Positions 9,016-17,956 of a stretch of DNA of 64,000 nt are shown here, piece by piece. This DNA comes from Citrobacter arsenatis (GTDB lineage Bacteria > Pseudomonadota > Gammaproteobacteria > Enterobacterales > Enterobacteriaceae). Under the pieces are notes generated by a model. That model did not search any database. It saw only the letters and a list, made by a program, of their open reading frames with translations, and was not told the origin of the DNA. A program made the translations under genes and the position numbers. Numbering within the stretch: position 1 is the first letter of the stretch; every line of letters begins with the position of its first letter. The DNA is taken from NCBI RefSeq assembly GCF_004353845.1, contig NZ_CP037864.1, positions 868,001-932,000 on the forward strand, written 5' to 3'.

Positions 9016-9032
9016 AATTGGTAAGACCAATT
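9016..9032 (+). promoter_or_regulatory. PdhR operator
   Basis: A perfect 17-base palindrome, AATTGGT-AAG-ACCAATT, contains the PdhR consensus ATTGGT-N3-ACCAAT. It lies between the promoter and the pdhR start, indicating autoregulation of the operon relieved by pyruvate. Confidence 0.9.
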
Positions 9033-9064
9033 GACTCCGGGCAAATGGCTTAAGACAGGAAATC

Positions 9065-9829
9065 ATGGCCTACAGCAAAATCCGCCAACCAAAACTCTCC
9101 GATGTGATTGAGCAGCAGCTGGAGTTTTTAATTCTTGAGGGGACACTTCGCCCCGGAGAAAAACTCCCACCGGAACGCGAGCTGGCAAAACAGTTCGACG
9201 TCTCCCGCCCCTCCTTACGCGAGGCGATCCAACGCCTTGAAGCGAAGGGGTTACTGCTTCGTCGTCAGGGCGGTGGCACTTTTGTTCAGAGCAGCCTGTG
9301 GCAGAGCTTCAGCGACCCACTGGTAGAGCTGCTCTCCGACCATCCTGAATCCCAGTTTGACCTGCTTGAGACGCGCCATGCGTTGGAAGGTATTGCAGCC
9401 TATTACGCTGCATTGCGCAGCACGGATGAAGACAAAACGCGTATCCGTGAACTCCACCATGCGATCGAGCTTGCTCAACAGTCCGGCGATCTTGACGGCG
9501 AATCTGATGCGGTCCTTCAGTATCAAATTGCTGTCACCGAAGCGGCACACAATGTAGTGCTGCTCCATTTGCTAAGGTGTATGGAGCCGATGCTGGCCCA
9601 AAACGTTCGGCAAAACTTCGAATTGCTGTATGCGCGTCGCGAGATGCTGCCGCTGGTAAGCAGTCACCGTACCCGTATCTTCGAAGCAATTATCGCCGGG
9701 AAGCCTGAAGAAGCGCGTGAAGCGTCTCATCGTCACCTGGCGTTTATTGAAGAGATTCTGCTGGACAGAAGCCGTGAGGAAAGTCGTCGTGAACGCGCCT
9801 TACGCCGCCTGGAGCAACGAAAGAATTAG
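9065..9829 (+). CDS. pdhR: PdhR, GntR-family pyruvate-responsive repressor
   Basis: A 254-residue FadR-subfamily regulator, the same length as in E. coli. The N-terminal winged helix-turn-helix spans about residues 10-75, with GEKLPPERELAKQFDVSRPSLREAIQRLEAKGLL as its core; the rest is the helical FCD ligand domain. It represses pdhR-aceEF-lpd and, in E. coli, respiratory genes such as ndh and cyoA; pyruvate releases it. The operator just upstream and the downstream pyruvate dehydrogenase genes support this role. Confidence 0.97.
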   Translation: MAYSKIRQPKLSDVIEQQLEFLILEGTLRPGEKLPPERELAKQFDVSRPSLREAIQRLEAKGLLLRRQGGGTFVQSSLWQSFSDPLVELLSDHPESQFDLLETRHALEGIAAYYAALRSTDEDKTRIRELHHAIELAQQSGDLDGESDAVLQYQIAVTEAAHNVVLLHLLRCMEPMLAQNVRQNFELLYARREMLPLVSSHRTRIFEAIIAGKPEEAREASHRHLAFIEEILLDRSREESRRERALRRLEQRKN

Positions 9830-9905
9830 TGATTTTTCTGGTAGAACGTTAACCAGAAGATGTTGTAAATCAAGCGCGAATGTAAAGCGCGGCAACTAAA
9901 CGCAG

Positions 9906-9951
9906 AACCTGTCTTATTACGCTCTCTGACGAGAACGTAATGGGACAGGTT
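9906..9951 (+). promoter_or_regulatory. Long stem-loop in the pdhR-aceE intergenic leader
   Basis: Outer arms at 9906-9913 and 9944-9951 pair perfectly over 8 bases. Inner arms ATTACG (9916-9921) and CGTAAT (9936-9941) pair after a small internal loop, and CTC/GAG can extend them. There is no U run, so it is not a simple terminator. It ends 40 bases before the aceE start and could act as an mRNA stabiliser or processing site. Confidence 0.6.
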
Positions 9952-9991
9952 CCAGATAACTCAACGTATTAGATAGATAAGGAATACCCCC

Positions 9992-12655
9992 ATGTCAGAA
10001 CGTTTCCCAAATGACGTGGATCCGATCGAAACTCGCGACTGGCTACAGGCGATCGAATCGGTCATCCGTGAAGAAGGTGTTGAGCGTGCTCAGTATCTGA
10101 TCGACCAACTGCTTTCAGAAGCTCGCAAAGGCGGCGTGAAAGTAGCGGCAGGTGCAGGGGCCAGCAATTATGTAAACACTATTGCCGTTGAAGATGAACC
10201 GGAATACCCGGGCAATCTGGAGCTGGAACGTCGTATTCGTTCTGCTATCCGTTGGAACGCCATCATGACCGTACTGCGCGCGTCTAAAAAGGACCTCGAG
10301 CTGGGTGGCCACATGGCATCCTTCCAGTCCTCCGCAACGGTATATGATGTTTGCTTCAACCACTTCTTCCGTGCACGCAACGAGCAGGATGGCGGCGATC
10401 TGGTGTACTTCCAGGGCCACATCTCTCCGGGCATCTACGCACGCGCATTCCTGGAAGGTCGTCTGACTGAAGAGCAGATGAACAACTTCCGTCAGGAAGT
10501 ACATGGCAAAGGCCTGTCTTCTTACCCGCACCCGAAACTGATGCCGGAATTCTGGCAGTTCCCGACCGTATCTATGGGGCTGGGCCCAATCGGTGCTATT
10601 TACCAGGCTAAATTCCTGAAATATCTGGAACACCGTGGCCTGAAAGATACCTCTAAACAAACCGTTTACGCCTTCCTGGGCGACGGCGAGATGGATGAAC
10701 CAGAATCTAAGGGCGCTATCACCATCGCGACCCGTGAAAAACTGGACAACCTGGTCTTTGTTATCAACTGTAACCTGCAGCGTCTTGACGGTCCGGTCAC
10801 CGGTAACGGCAAGATTGTTAACGAACTGGAAGGCATCTTCGCGGGCGCTGGCTGGAACGTTATCAAAGTCATGTGGGGCGGTCGTTGGGATGAGCTGCTG
10901 CGTAAAGACACCAGCGGTAAACTGATCCAACTGATGAACGAAACCGTTGACGGCGACTACCAGACCTTCAAATCCAAAGATGGCGCGTACGTACGTGAGC
11001 ACTTCTTCGGTAAATACCCGGAAACTGCAGCCCTGGTTGCTGACTGGACAGATGAGCAGATTTGGTCTCTGAACCGCGGTGGTCACGATCCGAAGAAAGT
11101 TTACGCTGCACTGAAAAAAGCGCAGGAAACCAAAGGCAAAGCAACTGTAATCCTCGCCCATACCATCAAAGGTTACGGCATGGGTGACACCGCCGAAGGT
11201 AAAAACATCGCTCACCAGGTTAAGAAAATGAACATGGACGGCGTGCGTTATATCCGCGACCGTTTCAACGTTCCTGTGACCGATGAGCAGGTTGAAAACC
11301 TGTCTTACATCACCTTCCCGGAAGGTTCTGAAGAGCACACTTATCTGCACGCTCAGCGTCAGAAACTGCACGGCTACCTGCCTGCTCGTCAGCCGAACTT
11401 CACCGAGAAGCTGGAGCTGCCGGCTCTGGAAGACTTCGGTGCGCTGCTGGAAGAGCAGAATAAAGAAATCTCCACCACTATCGCGTTCGTTCGTGCCCTG
11501 AACGTGATGCTGAAGAACAAGTCGATCAAAGATCGTCTGGTTCCGATCATCGCTGACGAAGCGCGTACTTTTGGTATGGAAGGTCTGTTCCGTCAGATCG
11601 GTATCTACAGCCCGAACGGTCAGCAGTACACCCCGCAGGACCGTGAGCAGGTTGCTTACTATAAAGAAGACGAAAAAGGTCAGATCCTGCAGGAAGGTAT
11701 CAACGAACTGGGTGCTGGCGCATCCTGGCTGGCTGCTGCGACTTCTTACAGCACCAACGATCTGCCGATGATTCCGTTCTACATCTACTACTCCATGTTC
11801 GGGTTCCAGCGTATCGGCGACCTGTGCTGGCAGGCTGGCGACCAACAGGCTCGCGGCTTCCTGGTAGGTGGTACTTCTGGTCGTACTACGCTGAACGGCG
11901 AAGGTCTGCAGCACGAAGATGGTCACAGCCATATTCAGTCTCTGACTATCCCGAACTGTATCTCTTACGATCCGTCTTATGCGTACGAAGTTGCGGTCAT
12001 CATGCACGATGGTCTGGAGCGTATGTACGGTGAGAAACAAGAGAACGTTTACTACTACATCACCACACTGAACGAAAACTACCACATGCCGGCAATGCCA
12101 GCAGGTGCCGAGGAGGGTATCCGTAAAGGTATCTACAAACTCGAAACCCTCGAAGGTAAGAAAGGTAAAGTTCAGCTGCTCGGCTCCGGTTCTATCCTGC
12201 GTCACGTGCGTGAAGCAGCACAGATCCTGGCGAACGACTACGGTGTAGGTTCTGACGTTTACAGCGTAACCTCCTTCACTGAACTGGCGCGTGATGGCCA
12301 GGATTGTGAGCGCTGGAACATGCTGCACCCGATGGAAACTCCGCGCGTTCCGTACATCGCTCAGGTGATGAACGACGCTCCGGCAGTAGCATCTACTGAC
12401 TATATGAAACTGTTTGCCGAACAGGTTCGTACTTATGTACCGGCTGATGATTATCGCGTACTGGGTACTGACGGTTTCGGTCGCTCTGACAGCCGTGAAA
12501 ACCTGCGTCACCACTTCGAAGTTGATGCTTCCTACGTGGTTGTAGCGGCCCTGGGCGAACTGGCTAAACGTGGCGAAATCGATAAGAAAGTGGTTGCAGA
12601 CGCAATCATCAAATTCAACATCGATGCAGATAAAGTTAACCCGCGTCTGGCGTAA
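9992..12655 (+). CDS. aceE: AceE, pyruvate dehydrogenase E1 component
   Basis: The 887-residue homodimeric E1 decarboxylates pyruvate with thiamine diphosphate and passes the acetyl group to the lipoyl domains of AceF. It has the exact length of E. coli AceE. The ThDP motif begins at G230-D231-G (GDGEMDEPES) and ends in the conserved Asn region VFVINCNLQRLDG. Active-site histidines H107 and H143 lie in GGHMAS and QGHISPG. The start is preceded by AAGGAA. Codon use is strongly biased, as in highly expressed genes. aceF follows after 14 bases. Confidence 0.98.
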   Translation: MSERFPNDVDPIETRDWLQAIESVIREEGVERAQYLIDQLLSEARKGGVKVAAGAGASNYVNTIAVEDEPEYPGNLELERRIRSAIRWNAIMTVLRASKKDLELGGHMASFQSSATVYDVCFNHFFRARNEQDGGDLVYFQGHISPGIYARAFLEGRLTEEQMNNFRQEVHGKGLSSYPHPKLMPEFWQFPTVSMGLGPIGAIYQAKFLKYLEHRGLKDTSKQTVYAFLGDGEMDEPESKGAITIATREKLDNLVFVINCNLQRLDGPVTGNGKIVNELEGIFAGAGWNVIKVMWGGRWDELLRKDTSGKLIQLMNETVDGDYQTFKSKDGAYVREHFFGKYPETAALVADWTDEQIWSLNRGGHDPKKVYAALKKAQETKGKATVILAHTIKGYGMGDTAEGKNIAHQVKKMNMDGVRYIRDRFNVPVTDEQVENLSYITFPEGSEEHTYLHAQRQKLHGYLPARQPNFTEKLELPALEDFGALLEEQNKEISTTIAFVRALNVMLKNKSIKDRLVPIIADEARTFGMEGLFRQIGIYSPNGQQYTPQDREQVAYYKEDEKGQILQEGINELGAGASWLAAATSYSTNDLPMIPFYIYYSMFGFQRIGDLCWQAGDQQARGFLVGGTSGRTTLNGEGLQHEDGHSHIQSLTIPNCISYDPSYAYEVAVIMHDGLERMYGEKQENVYYYITTLNENYHMPAMPAGAEEGIRKGIYKLETLEGKKGKVQLLGSGSILRHVREAAQILANDYGVGSDVYSVTSFTELARDGQDCERWNMLHPMETPRVPYIAQVMNDAPAVASTDYMKLFAEQVRTYVPADDYRVLGTDGFGRSDSRENLRHHFEVDASYVVVAALGELAKRGEIDKKVVADAIIKFNIDADKVNPRLA

Positions 12656-12669
12656 GAGGTAAAAGAATA

Positions 12670-14562
12670 ATGGCTATCGAAATCAATGTACCGGACATCG
12701 GGGCTGATGAAGTTGAAATCACCGAGATCCTGGTCAAAGTGGGCGACAAAGTTGAAGCTGAACAGTCGCTGATCACCGTAGAAGGCGACAAAGCCTCTAT
12801 GGAAGTTCCGTCTCCTCAGGCAGGTATCGTTAAAGAGATTAAAGTCTCTGTTGGCGACAAAACTGAGACCGGCAAACTGATCATGATTTTCGATTCCGCC
12901 GACGGTGCAGCAGCAGCTGCACCTGCTCCGGCAGAAGAGAAGAAAGAAGCGGCTCCAGCAGCAGCACCAGCAGCCTCAGCGGCGAAAGAAGTACACGTAC
13001 CGGACATCGGTGGTGACGAAGTTGAAGTTACCGAAGTCATGGTTAAAGTGGGCGACACCGTTGCGGCTGAACAGTCTCTGATCACCGTCGAAGGCGACAA
13101 AGCCTCTATGGAAGTACCGGCGCCGTTCGCTGGTACCGTTAAAGAGATCAAAATCAACACCGGCGACAAAGTGTCTACGGGCTCCCTGATTATGGTCTTC
13201 GAAGTTGCGGGCGCAGCGCCTGCTGCAGCACCGGCTCAAGCGGCAGCTCCAGCAGCAGCGGCGGCTCCGGCAGCTTCTGGCTCGAAAGAAGTTAACGTAC
13301 CGGATATCGGCGGTGATGAAGTTGAAGTCACCGAAGTGATGGTTAAAGTGGGCGATAAAATTGCCGCTGAGCAGTCACTGATCACCGTTGAAGGTGACAA
13401 AGCCTCGATGGAAGTTCCGGCACCGTTCGCGGGCACCGTGAAAGAAATCAAAATCAGCACCGGCGACAAAGTCAAAACCGGTTCTCTGATTATGGTCTTC
13501 GAAGTTGAAGGCGCAGCGCCTGCTGCCGCGCCTGCGCAAGCCGCAGCTCCGGCTCCGGCCGCTGCACCGTCTCAGGCTGCTAAACCAGCCGCAGCACCGG
13601 CTGCAAAAGCGGAAGGCAAATCTGAGTTCGCTGAAAACGATGCTTACGTCCACGCGACTCCACTGATTCGTCGCCTGGCGCGCGAATTCGGTGTGAACCT
13701 GGCGAAAGTGAAAGGTTCTGGCCGTAAAGGTCGTATCCTGCGTGAAGACGTTCAGGCTTACGTGAAAGACGCTATCAAACGCGCCGAGTCTGCACCTGCT
13801 GCTGCTGGCGGCGGTATCCCAGGCATGCTGCCTTGGCCGAAAGTGGACTTCAGCAAGTTTGGTGAAATCGAAGAAGTGGAACTGGGCCGTATCCAGAAAA
13901 TCTCTGGTGCTAACCTGAGCCGTAACTGGGTAATGATCCCGCATGTTACGCACTTCGACAAAACCGATATCACCGATCTGGAAGCGTTCCGTAAACAGCA
14001 GAACGCCGAAGCTGAAAAACGTAAACTGGACGTGAAATTCACCCCAGTGGTCTTCATCATGAAAGCCGTTGCTGCCGCTCTGGAACAGATGCCGCGCTTC
14101 AACAGCTCCCTGTCTGAAGACAGTCAGCGCCTGACCCTGAAAAAATACATCAACATCGGTGTAGCGGTTGATACTCCGAATGGTCTGGTTGTTCCGGTCT
14201 TCAAAGACGTGAACAAGAAGAGCATTACCGAGCTGTCTCGTGAACTGACCGTGATCTCCAAGAAAGCGCGTGATGGCAAGCTGACTGCTGGCGAAATGCA
14301 GGGCGGTTGCTTCACCATCTCCAGCATCGGTGGCCTGGGTACGACCCACTTCGCGCCGATTGTGAATGCGCCGGAAGTGGCTATCCTCGGTGTCTCCAAG
14401 TCCTCTATGGAGCCAGTGTGGAACGGTAAAGAGTTTATGCCGCGTCTGATGATGCCGATTTCGCTCTCCTTCGACCACCGCGTAATCGACGGTGCAGATG
14501 GTGCGCGCTTTATCACCATCATCAACAACATGCTGTCTGACATTCGCCGCCTGGTGATGTAA
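12670..14562 (+). CDS. aceF: AceF, dihydrolipoamide acetyltransferase (E2) with three lipoyl domains
   Basis: The 630-residue core of the pyruvate dehydrogenase complex. Three tandem lipoyl domains carry the modified lysines K41, K144 and K244, each in EGDKASMEVP. They are joined by Ala/Pro-rich flexible linkers near residues 80-105, 180-205 and 277-310. The E1/E3-binding domain follows (ATPLIRRLAREFGVNL, about 330-365), then the catalytic domain with the active-site SFDHRVIDG motif (His about residue 603) near the C-terminus. The three lipoyl segments are highly similar at DNA level. A strong terminator follows. Confidence 0.98.
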   Translation: MAIEINVPDIGADEVEITEILVKVGDKVEAEQSLITVEGDKASMEVPSPQAGIVKEIKVSVGDKTETGKLIMIFDSADGAAAAAPAPAEEKKEAAPAAAPAASAAKEVHVPDIGGDEVEVTEVMVKVGDTVAAEQSLITVEGDKASMEVPAPFAGTVKEIKINTGDKVSTGSLIMVFEVAGAAPAAAPAQAAAPAAAAAPAASGSKEVNVPDIGGDEVEVTEVMVKVGDKIAAEQSLITVEGDKASMEVPAPFAGTVKEIKISTGDKVKTGSLIMVFEVEGAAPAAAPAQAAAPAPAAAPSQAAKPAAAPAAKAEGKSEFAENDAYVHATPLIRRLAREFGVNLAKVKGSGRKGRILREDVQAYVKDAIKRAESAPAAAGGGIPGMLPWPKVDFSKFGEIEEVELGRIQKISGANLSRNWVMIPHVTHFDKTDITDLEAFRKQQNAEAEKRKLDVKFTPVVFIMKAVAAALEQMPRFNSSLSEDSQRLTLKKYINIGVAVDTPNGLVVPVFKDVNKKSITELSRELTVISKKARDGKLTAGEMQGGCFTISSIGGLGTTHFAPIVNAPEVAILGVSKSSMEPVWNGKEFMPRLMMPISLSFDHRVIDGADGARFITIINNMLSDIRRLVM

Positions 14563-14565
14563 GCG

Positions 14566-14594
14566 AAAAAGCCGGCCCGACGGCCGGCTTTTTT
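14566..14594 (+). terminator. Terminator after aceF
   Basis: The stem 14571-14577/14582-14588 (GCCGGCC with GGCCGGC) has loop CGAC, a preceding A5 and a following T6. It separates aceEF from the lpdA promoter, though partial read-through into lpdA is known in E. coli. Confidence 0.9.
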
Positions 14595-14649
14595 CTGGTA
14601 ATCTCATGAAGTCAGTGAGGTTATTGTGCGAAAGACAAATCGGTTGCCG

Positions 14650-14690
14650 TTTGTTGTTTCAAAATTGTTAACAATTTTGTAAAATACGGG
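14650..14690 (+). promoter_or_regulatory. Probable independent lpdA promoter
   Basis: TAAAAT at 14680-14685 is a good -10 hexamer, with TTTCAA 17 bases upstream as a poor -35. The surrounding sequence TTGTTAACAATTTTGTAA has GTTAA-type repeats like ArcA sites. E. coli lpd has its own ArcA-controlled promoter in this gap; the ArcA reading is tentative. Confidence 0.45.
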
Positions 14691-14737
14691 CGGATAGAAC
14701 GACCCGGTGGACGACGGGTATAAATTAAGAGGTCATG

Positions 14738-16162
14738 ATGAGCACTGAAATCAAAACTCAGGTCGTGGTACTTGGGGCAGGCCCTGCAGGTTACTCTGCT
14801 GCCTTCCGTTGCGCAGATTTAGGTCTGGAGACCGTCATCGTAGAACGTTACAGCACCCTCGGTGGTGTTTGTCTGAACGTCGGCTGTATCCCTTCTAAAG
14901 CGCTGCTGCACGTAGCAAAAGTTATCGAAGAAGCCAAAGCGCTGGCTGAACACGGTATCGTATTTGGCGAGCCGAAAACCGATATCGACAAGATTCGTAC
15001 CTGGAAAGAAAAAGTTATCACTCAACTGACCGGCGGTTTGGCTGGTATGGCCAAAGGCCGTAAAGTGAAAGTGGTTAACGGTCTGGGTAAATTTACCGGG
15101 GCGAACACCCTGGAAGTTGAAGGCGAAAACGGCAAAACCGTAATCAACTTCGACAACGCGATCATCGCGGCGGGCTCCCGTCCGATCGAACTGCCGTTTA
15201 TTCCGCATGAAGATCCGCGCGTGTGGGATTCCACCGACGCACTGGAACTGAAAACTGTTCCTAAGCGCCTGCTGGTAATGGGCGGCGGTATCATCGGTCT
15301 GGAAATGGGTACCGTGTACCATGCGCTGGGTTCAGAGATCGACGTGGTTGAAATGTTTGACCAGGTTATCCCGGCTGCCGATAAAGACGTGGTTAAAGTC
15401 TTCACCAAACGCATCAGCAAGAAATTCAACCTGATGCTGGAAACCAAAGTGACCGCCGTTGAAGCGAAAGAAGACGGTATCTACGTTTCCATGGAAGGCA
15501 AAAAAGCGCCTGCAGAAGCTCAGCGTTACGACGCCGTGCTGGTGGCTATCGGTCGTGTACCGAACGGCAAAAACCTCGACGCAGGCAAAGCTGGCGTGGA
15601 AGTTGATGACCGTGGCTTCATCCGCGTTGACAAACAGCTGCGCACCAACGTGCCGCACATCTTTGCTATCGGCGATATCGTCGGTCAGCCGATGCTGGCG
15701 CACAAAGGTGTTCACGAAGGTCACGTTGCCGCTGAAGTTATCGCTGGTAAGAAACACTACTTCGATCCGAAAGTTATTCCATCCATTGCCTACACTGAAC
15801 CAGAAGTTGCATGGGTTGGTCTGACTGAGAAAGAAGCGAAAGAAAAAGGCATTAGCTTTGAGACCGCCACCTTCCCGTGGGCGGCTTCTGGTCGTGCTAT
15901 CGCTTCCGACTGCGCAGACGGTATGACCAAACTGATCTTCGACAAAGAATCTCACCGTGTGATCGGTGGTGCGATTGTCGGCACCAACGGCGGCGAGCTG
16001 CTGGGCGAAATCGGTCTGGCAATCGAAATGGGTTGTGATGCTGAAGACATCGCGCTGACCATTCACGCGCACCCGACTCTGCACGAGTCCGTGGGCCTGG
16101 CTGCCGAAGTATTCGAAGGTAGCATCACCGACCTGCCAAACCCGAAAGCGAAGAAAAAATAA
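14738..16162 (+). CDS. lpdA: LpdA, dihydrolipoamide dehydrogenase (E3)
   Basis: The FAD-dependent disulphide reductase reoxidises dihydrolipoyl groups of the pyruvate and 2-oxoglutarate dehydrogenases and the glycine cleavage system. The 474 residues from ATG at 14738 match E. coli Lpd; the ATG at 14735 is too close to AGAGG. The features are an FAD Rossmann motif GAGPAG near residue 14, redox cysteines C45 and C50 in GGVCLNVGCIPSK, an NAD-binding GGGIIGLE near 182, and the catalytic His-Glu in HAHPTLHE near the C-terminus. It has its own promoter region and a strong terminator. Confidence 0.98.
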   Translation: MSTEIKTQVVVLGAGPAGYSAAFRCADLGLETVIVERYSTLGGVCLNVGCIPSKALLHVAKVIEEAKALAEHGIVFGEPKTDIDKIRTWKEKVITQLTGGLAGMAKGRKVKVVNGLGKFTGANTLEVEGENGKTVINFDNAIIAAGSRPIELPFIPHEDPRVWDSTDALELKTVPKRLLVMGGGIIGLEMGTVYHALGSEIDVVEMFDQVIPAADKDVVKVFTKRISKKFNLMLETKVTAVEAKEDGIYVSMEGKKAPAEAQRYDAVLVAIGRVPNGKNLDAGKAGVEVDDRGFIRVDKQLRTNVPHIFAIGDIVGQPMLAHKGVHEGHVAAEVIAGKKHYFDPKVIPSIAYTEPEVAWVGLTEKEAKEKGISFETATFPWAASGRAIASDCADGMTKLIFDKESHRVIGGAIVGTNGGELLGEIGLAIEMGCDAEDIALTIHAHPTLHESVGLAAEVFEGSITDLPNPKAKKK

Positions 16163-16180
16163 TCTTCCCGCTTTTGTAAA

Positions 16181-16207
16181 AACGCCTCTTTGGAGGCGTT
16201 TTTTTTT
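16181..16207 (+). terminator. Terminator of lpdA
   Basis: A perfect 8-bp stem, AACGCCTC/GAGGCGTT (16181-16188 with 16193-16200, loop TTTG), is followed by seven T residues. Confidence 0.93.
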
Positions 16208-16358
16208 ACCTGAAAGCTACCAGTTTTGGTAGTCATGTTATTGATATTTCCGCTAAAAAAAATTGCGCAACTGCCGATACTTTTTTCGCCATTGTGTGGT
16301 TACTGGCCGCACGGAGAAGAGGCTCTGGACTCTCTATTACACGAAAAAAGGAAAATAC

Positions 16359-17090
16359 ATGTCTTTTAAAAGAATCGCGATTGTTGGCATGGTTGTCGCG
16401 ACAATGACGCTGACCGGTTGTGGCGCGATGACCACCGCCGTTAAAAAACGTAACCTCGAAGTGAAAACGCAGATGAGCGAAACCATCTGGCTGGAGCCTT
16501 CCAGCGAGAAGACCGTTTATATTCAGGTAAAAAACACTTCTGATAAAGACATGAGCAACCTGCAAACCCTGCTGGCAAACGATCTGTCAGCGAAGGGCTA
16601 TAAAGTGACCAGTTCACCGGACAGTGCTTACTACTGGGTGCAGGCGAACGTACTGAAAGCTGACAAAATGGATCTGCGCGAAGCTCAGGGATTCCTGAAG
16701 ACCGGCTATGAAGGGGCGGCGATGGGCGCTGCTTTGGGCGCGGGCATTACCGCCTATAACAGCAACTCCTCCGGTGCGGCGCTGGGCGTTGGGCTGGCAG
16801 CGGGGCTGATCGGTATGGCTGCTGATGCCATGGTGGAAGACGTCAACTACACCATGGTCACTGACCTGCAAATCTCCGAGCGCAGTAAAGCGAAAGTGAC
16901 AACGGATAACGTTGCCGCTCTGCGTCAGGGAACGTCCGGCATCAAGCTGCAAACCAGCAGCGCACAGGGCGATCGTGCAAAGTATCAGACTCGCGTGGTG
17001 TCTAACGCGAACAAGGTGAATTTGAAGTTCGAAGAAGCGAAACCGGTTCTGGAAGCGCAACTGGCGAAATCAGTCGCAAATATTCTGTAA
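16359..17090 (+). CDS. TraT-like outer-membrane lipoprotein (chromosomal)
   Basis: A 243-residue lipoprotein. The signal peptide ends in the lipobox LTGC with acylated C21. The following residues GAM-TAVKKRNLEVKTQMSETIWLEP, the glycine-rich central hydrophobic segment (GYEGAAMGAALGAGITAYNSNS) and the C-terminus VNLKFEEAKPVLE match plasmid F TraT very closely as I recall it. TraT forms outer-membrane oligomers and mediates surface exclusion and serum resistance. ATG at 16359 follows AAGGA. There are no conjugation genes around, so this is a resident homologue rather than part of a transfer region; its role here is unknown. Confidence 0.9.
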   Translation: MSFKRIAIVGMVVATMTLTGCGAMTTAVKKRNLEVKTQMSETIWLEPSSEKTVYIQVKNTSDKDMSNLQTLLANDLSAKGYKVTSSPDSAYYWVQANVLKADKMDLREAQGFLKTGYEGAAMGAALGAGITAYNSNSSGAALGVGLAAGLIGMAADAMVEDVNYTMVTDLQISERSKAKVTTDNVAALRQGTSGIKLQTSSAQGDRAKYQTRVVSNANKVNLKFEEAKPVLEAQLAKSVANIL

Positions 17091-17098
17091 GTTAAAAA

Positions 17099-17130
17099 GC
17101 CGGGTGGCATCTTCGCCTTACCCGGCCTAC
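17099..17130. repeat. REP element after the TraT-like gene
   Basis: A single REP variant, GCCGGGTGGCATC, then GCCTTACCCGGCCTAC, begins 9 bases after the stop codon. It may also act as the mRNA 3' stabiliser for the lipoprotein gene. Confidence 0.85.
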
Positions 17131-17151
17131 AAAACCCCTGGCCGCCAGCAG

Positions 17152-17946
17152 TCAGGGCGCAACGGCCTCCCAGGATTTGTCCGGGCTGTATGCCGTTAAG
17201 GATGCGGCTTTTTGCTCTGAATCCTTGCCCAGGTCACTCTGATAAACAGTATCATCCTGATTGATCACAAAGCTCATCACACCTGTTTGTCCGTAGCTGA
17301 CAGGCCAGGCAACCATCGCAAAACCGTGGTTTTTATCGGGCAAAATACGGAAGCGATATCCGTGATAGCCCATTCCAGGCTCCTGTGGACTGAAGGCCGG
17401 GCCAAGCGGGCTTGGCGCTTCACCGGGCGAAACAGGCCAGTACAGACCGTCTTTTTTCCCTTCAGAACTAACAACCTTTTGCGCGTATTTTTGGTTCATC
17501 GCAAAGTAGCTTTGCTGAGCATCGACATAGGCATGTAACGCCTCGATGGCGGCGAGCTCATTGCGCCCAATTTCACGCGTCAGGATCTCCTCGGCCGCTT
17601 CCTTGATATCAAACTGCCAGCCGGAAGCGGTTTTAACCACCGGGATCGGCAGTTGCCAGTCGCTGTCTCCGACCACCAGATGCGCGGTATTGCCGTCGAC
17701 GACGGTGTTATGGCGGACCTTCCAGTCGCGCAGGAAGCGATCAACCGCATCAGGATCGACGCCTTCCGGCGGCAGAAATTCGCGCCAGTTTTCCCCGAGC
17801 AGGTTGTTCATCGCGCTTTCATTCTGCTCGCTGATAGCGCTTGCCAGGGCATCGGTCGCCTGGTCAGGCGTGCTGAAAGATTGCTGTGCCATCGCTGTGG
17901 CCGAGACCATGAACAACACCATTCCACAGAGTAGTTTATTTTTCAT
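17152..17946 (-). CDS. DUF2950 family exported protein
   Basis: A 264-residue protein of unknown function. ATG at 17946 is chosen because AAAGGAG lies 6 bases upstream and a signal peptide follows (MKNKLLCGMVLFMVSATAMA, cut before QQ). It is therefore periplasmic or envelope-associated. The C-terminal half has the DUF2950 hallmarks YFAMNQKYAQKVVSSEGKKDGLYWPV and GYHGYRFRIL. It is 10 bases downstream of yacH and surely in the same operon. E. coli K-12 has yacH without this partner, as I recall; Salmonella has both. Confidence 0.85.
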   Translation of the reverse strand: MKNKLLCGMVLFMVSATAMAQQSFSTPDQATDALASAISEQNESAMNNLLGENWREFLPPEGVDPDAVDRFLRDWKVRHNTVVDGNTAHLVVGDSDWQLPIPVVKTASGWQFDIKEAAEEILTREIGRNELAAIEALHAYVDAQQSYFAMNQKYAQKVVSSEGKKDGLYWPVSPGEAPSPLGPAFSPQEPGMGYHGYRFRILPDKNHGFAMVAWPVSYGQTGVMSFVINQDDTVYQSDLGKDSEQKAASLTAYSPDKSWEAVAP

Positions 17947-17956
17947 GTCGGCTCCT

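Larger units (their letters stand above)
8501..9064. other. 564-base aroP-pdhR divergent intergenic region
   Basis: The region is AT-rich and has no coding ORF that I would support. It holds the aroP TyrR-type boxes at 8570-8610, the pdhR promoter at 8971-8999 and the PdhR operator at 9016-9032. The stretch 8615-8940 has no feature that I can name. Confidence 0.7.

Noticed and set aside
10115..12514. A 799-codon open frame on the minus strand opposite aceE
   Set aside because: It is a codon-bias shadow. aceE is highly expressed and uses few codons whose complement gives stops; the antisense product has no recognisable domain, signal or ribosome site. Similar long shadows lie opposite aceF, lpdA and acnB.
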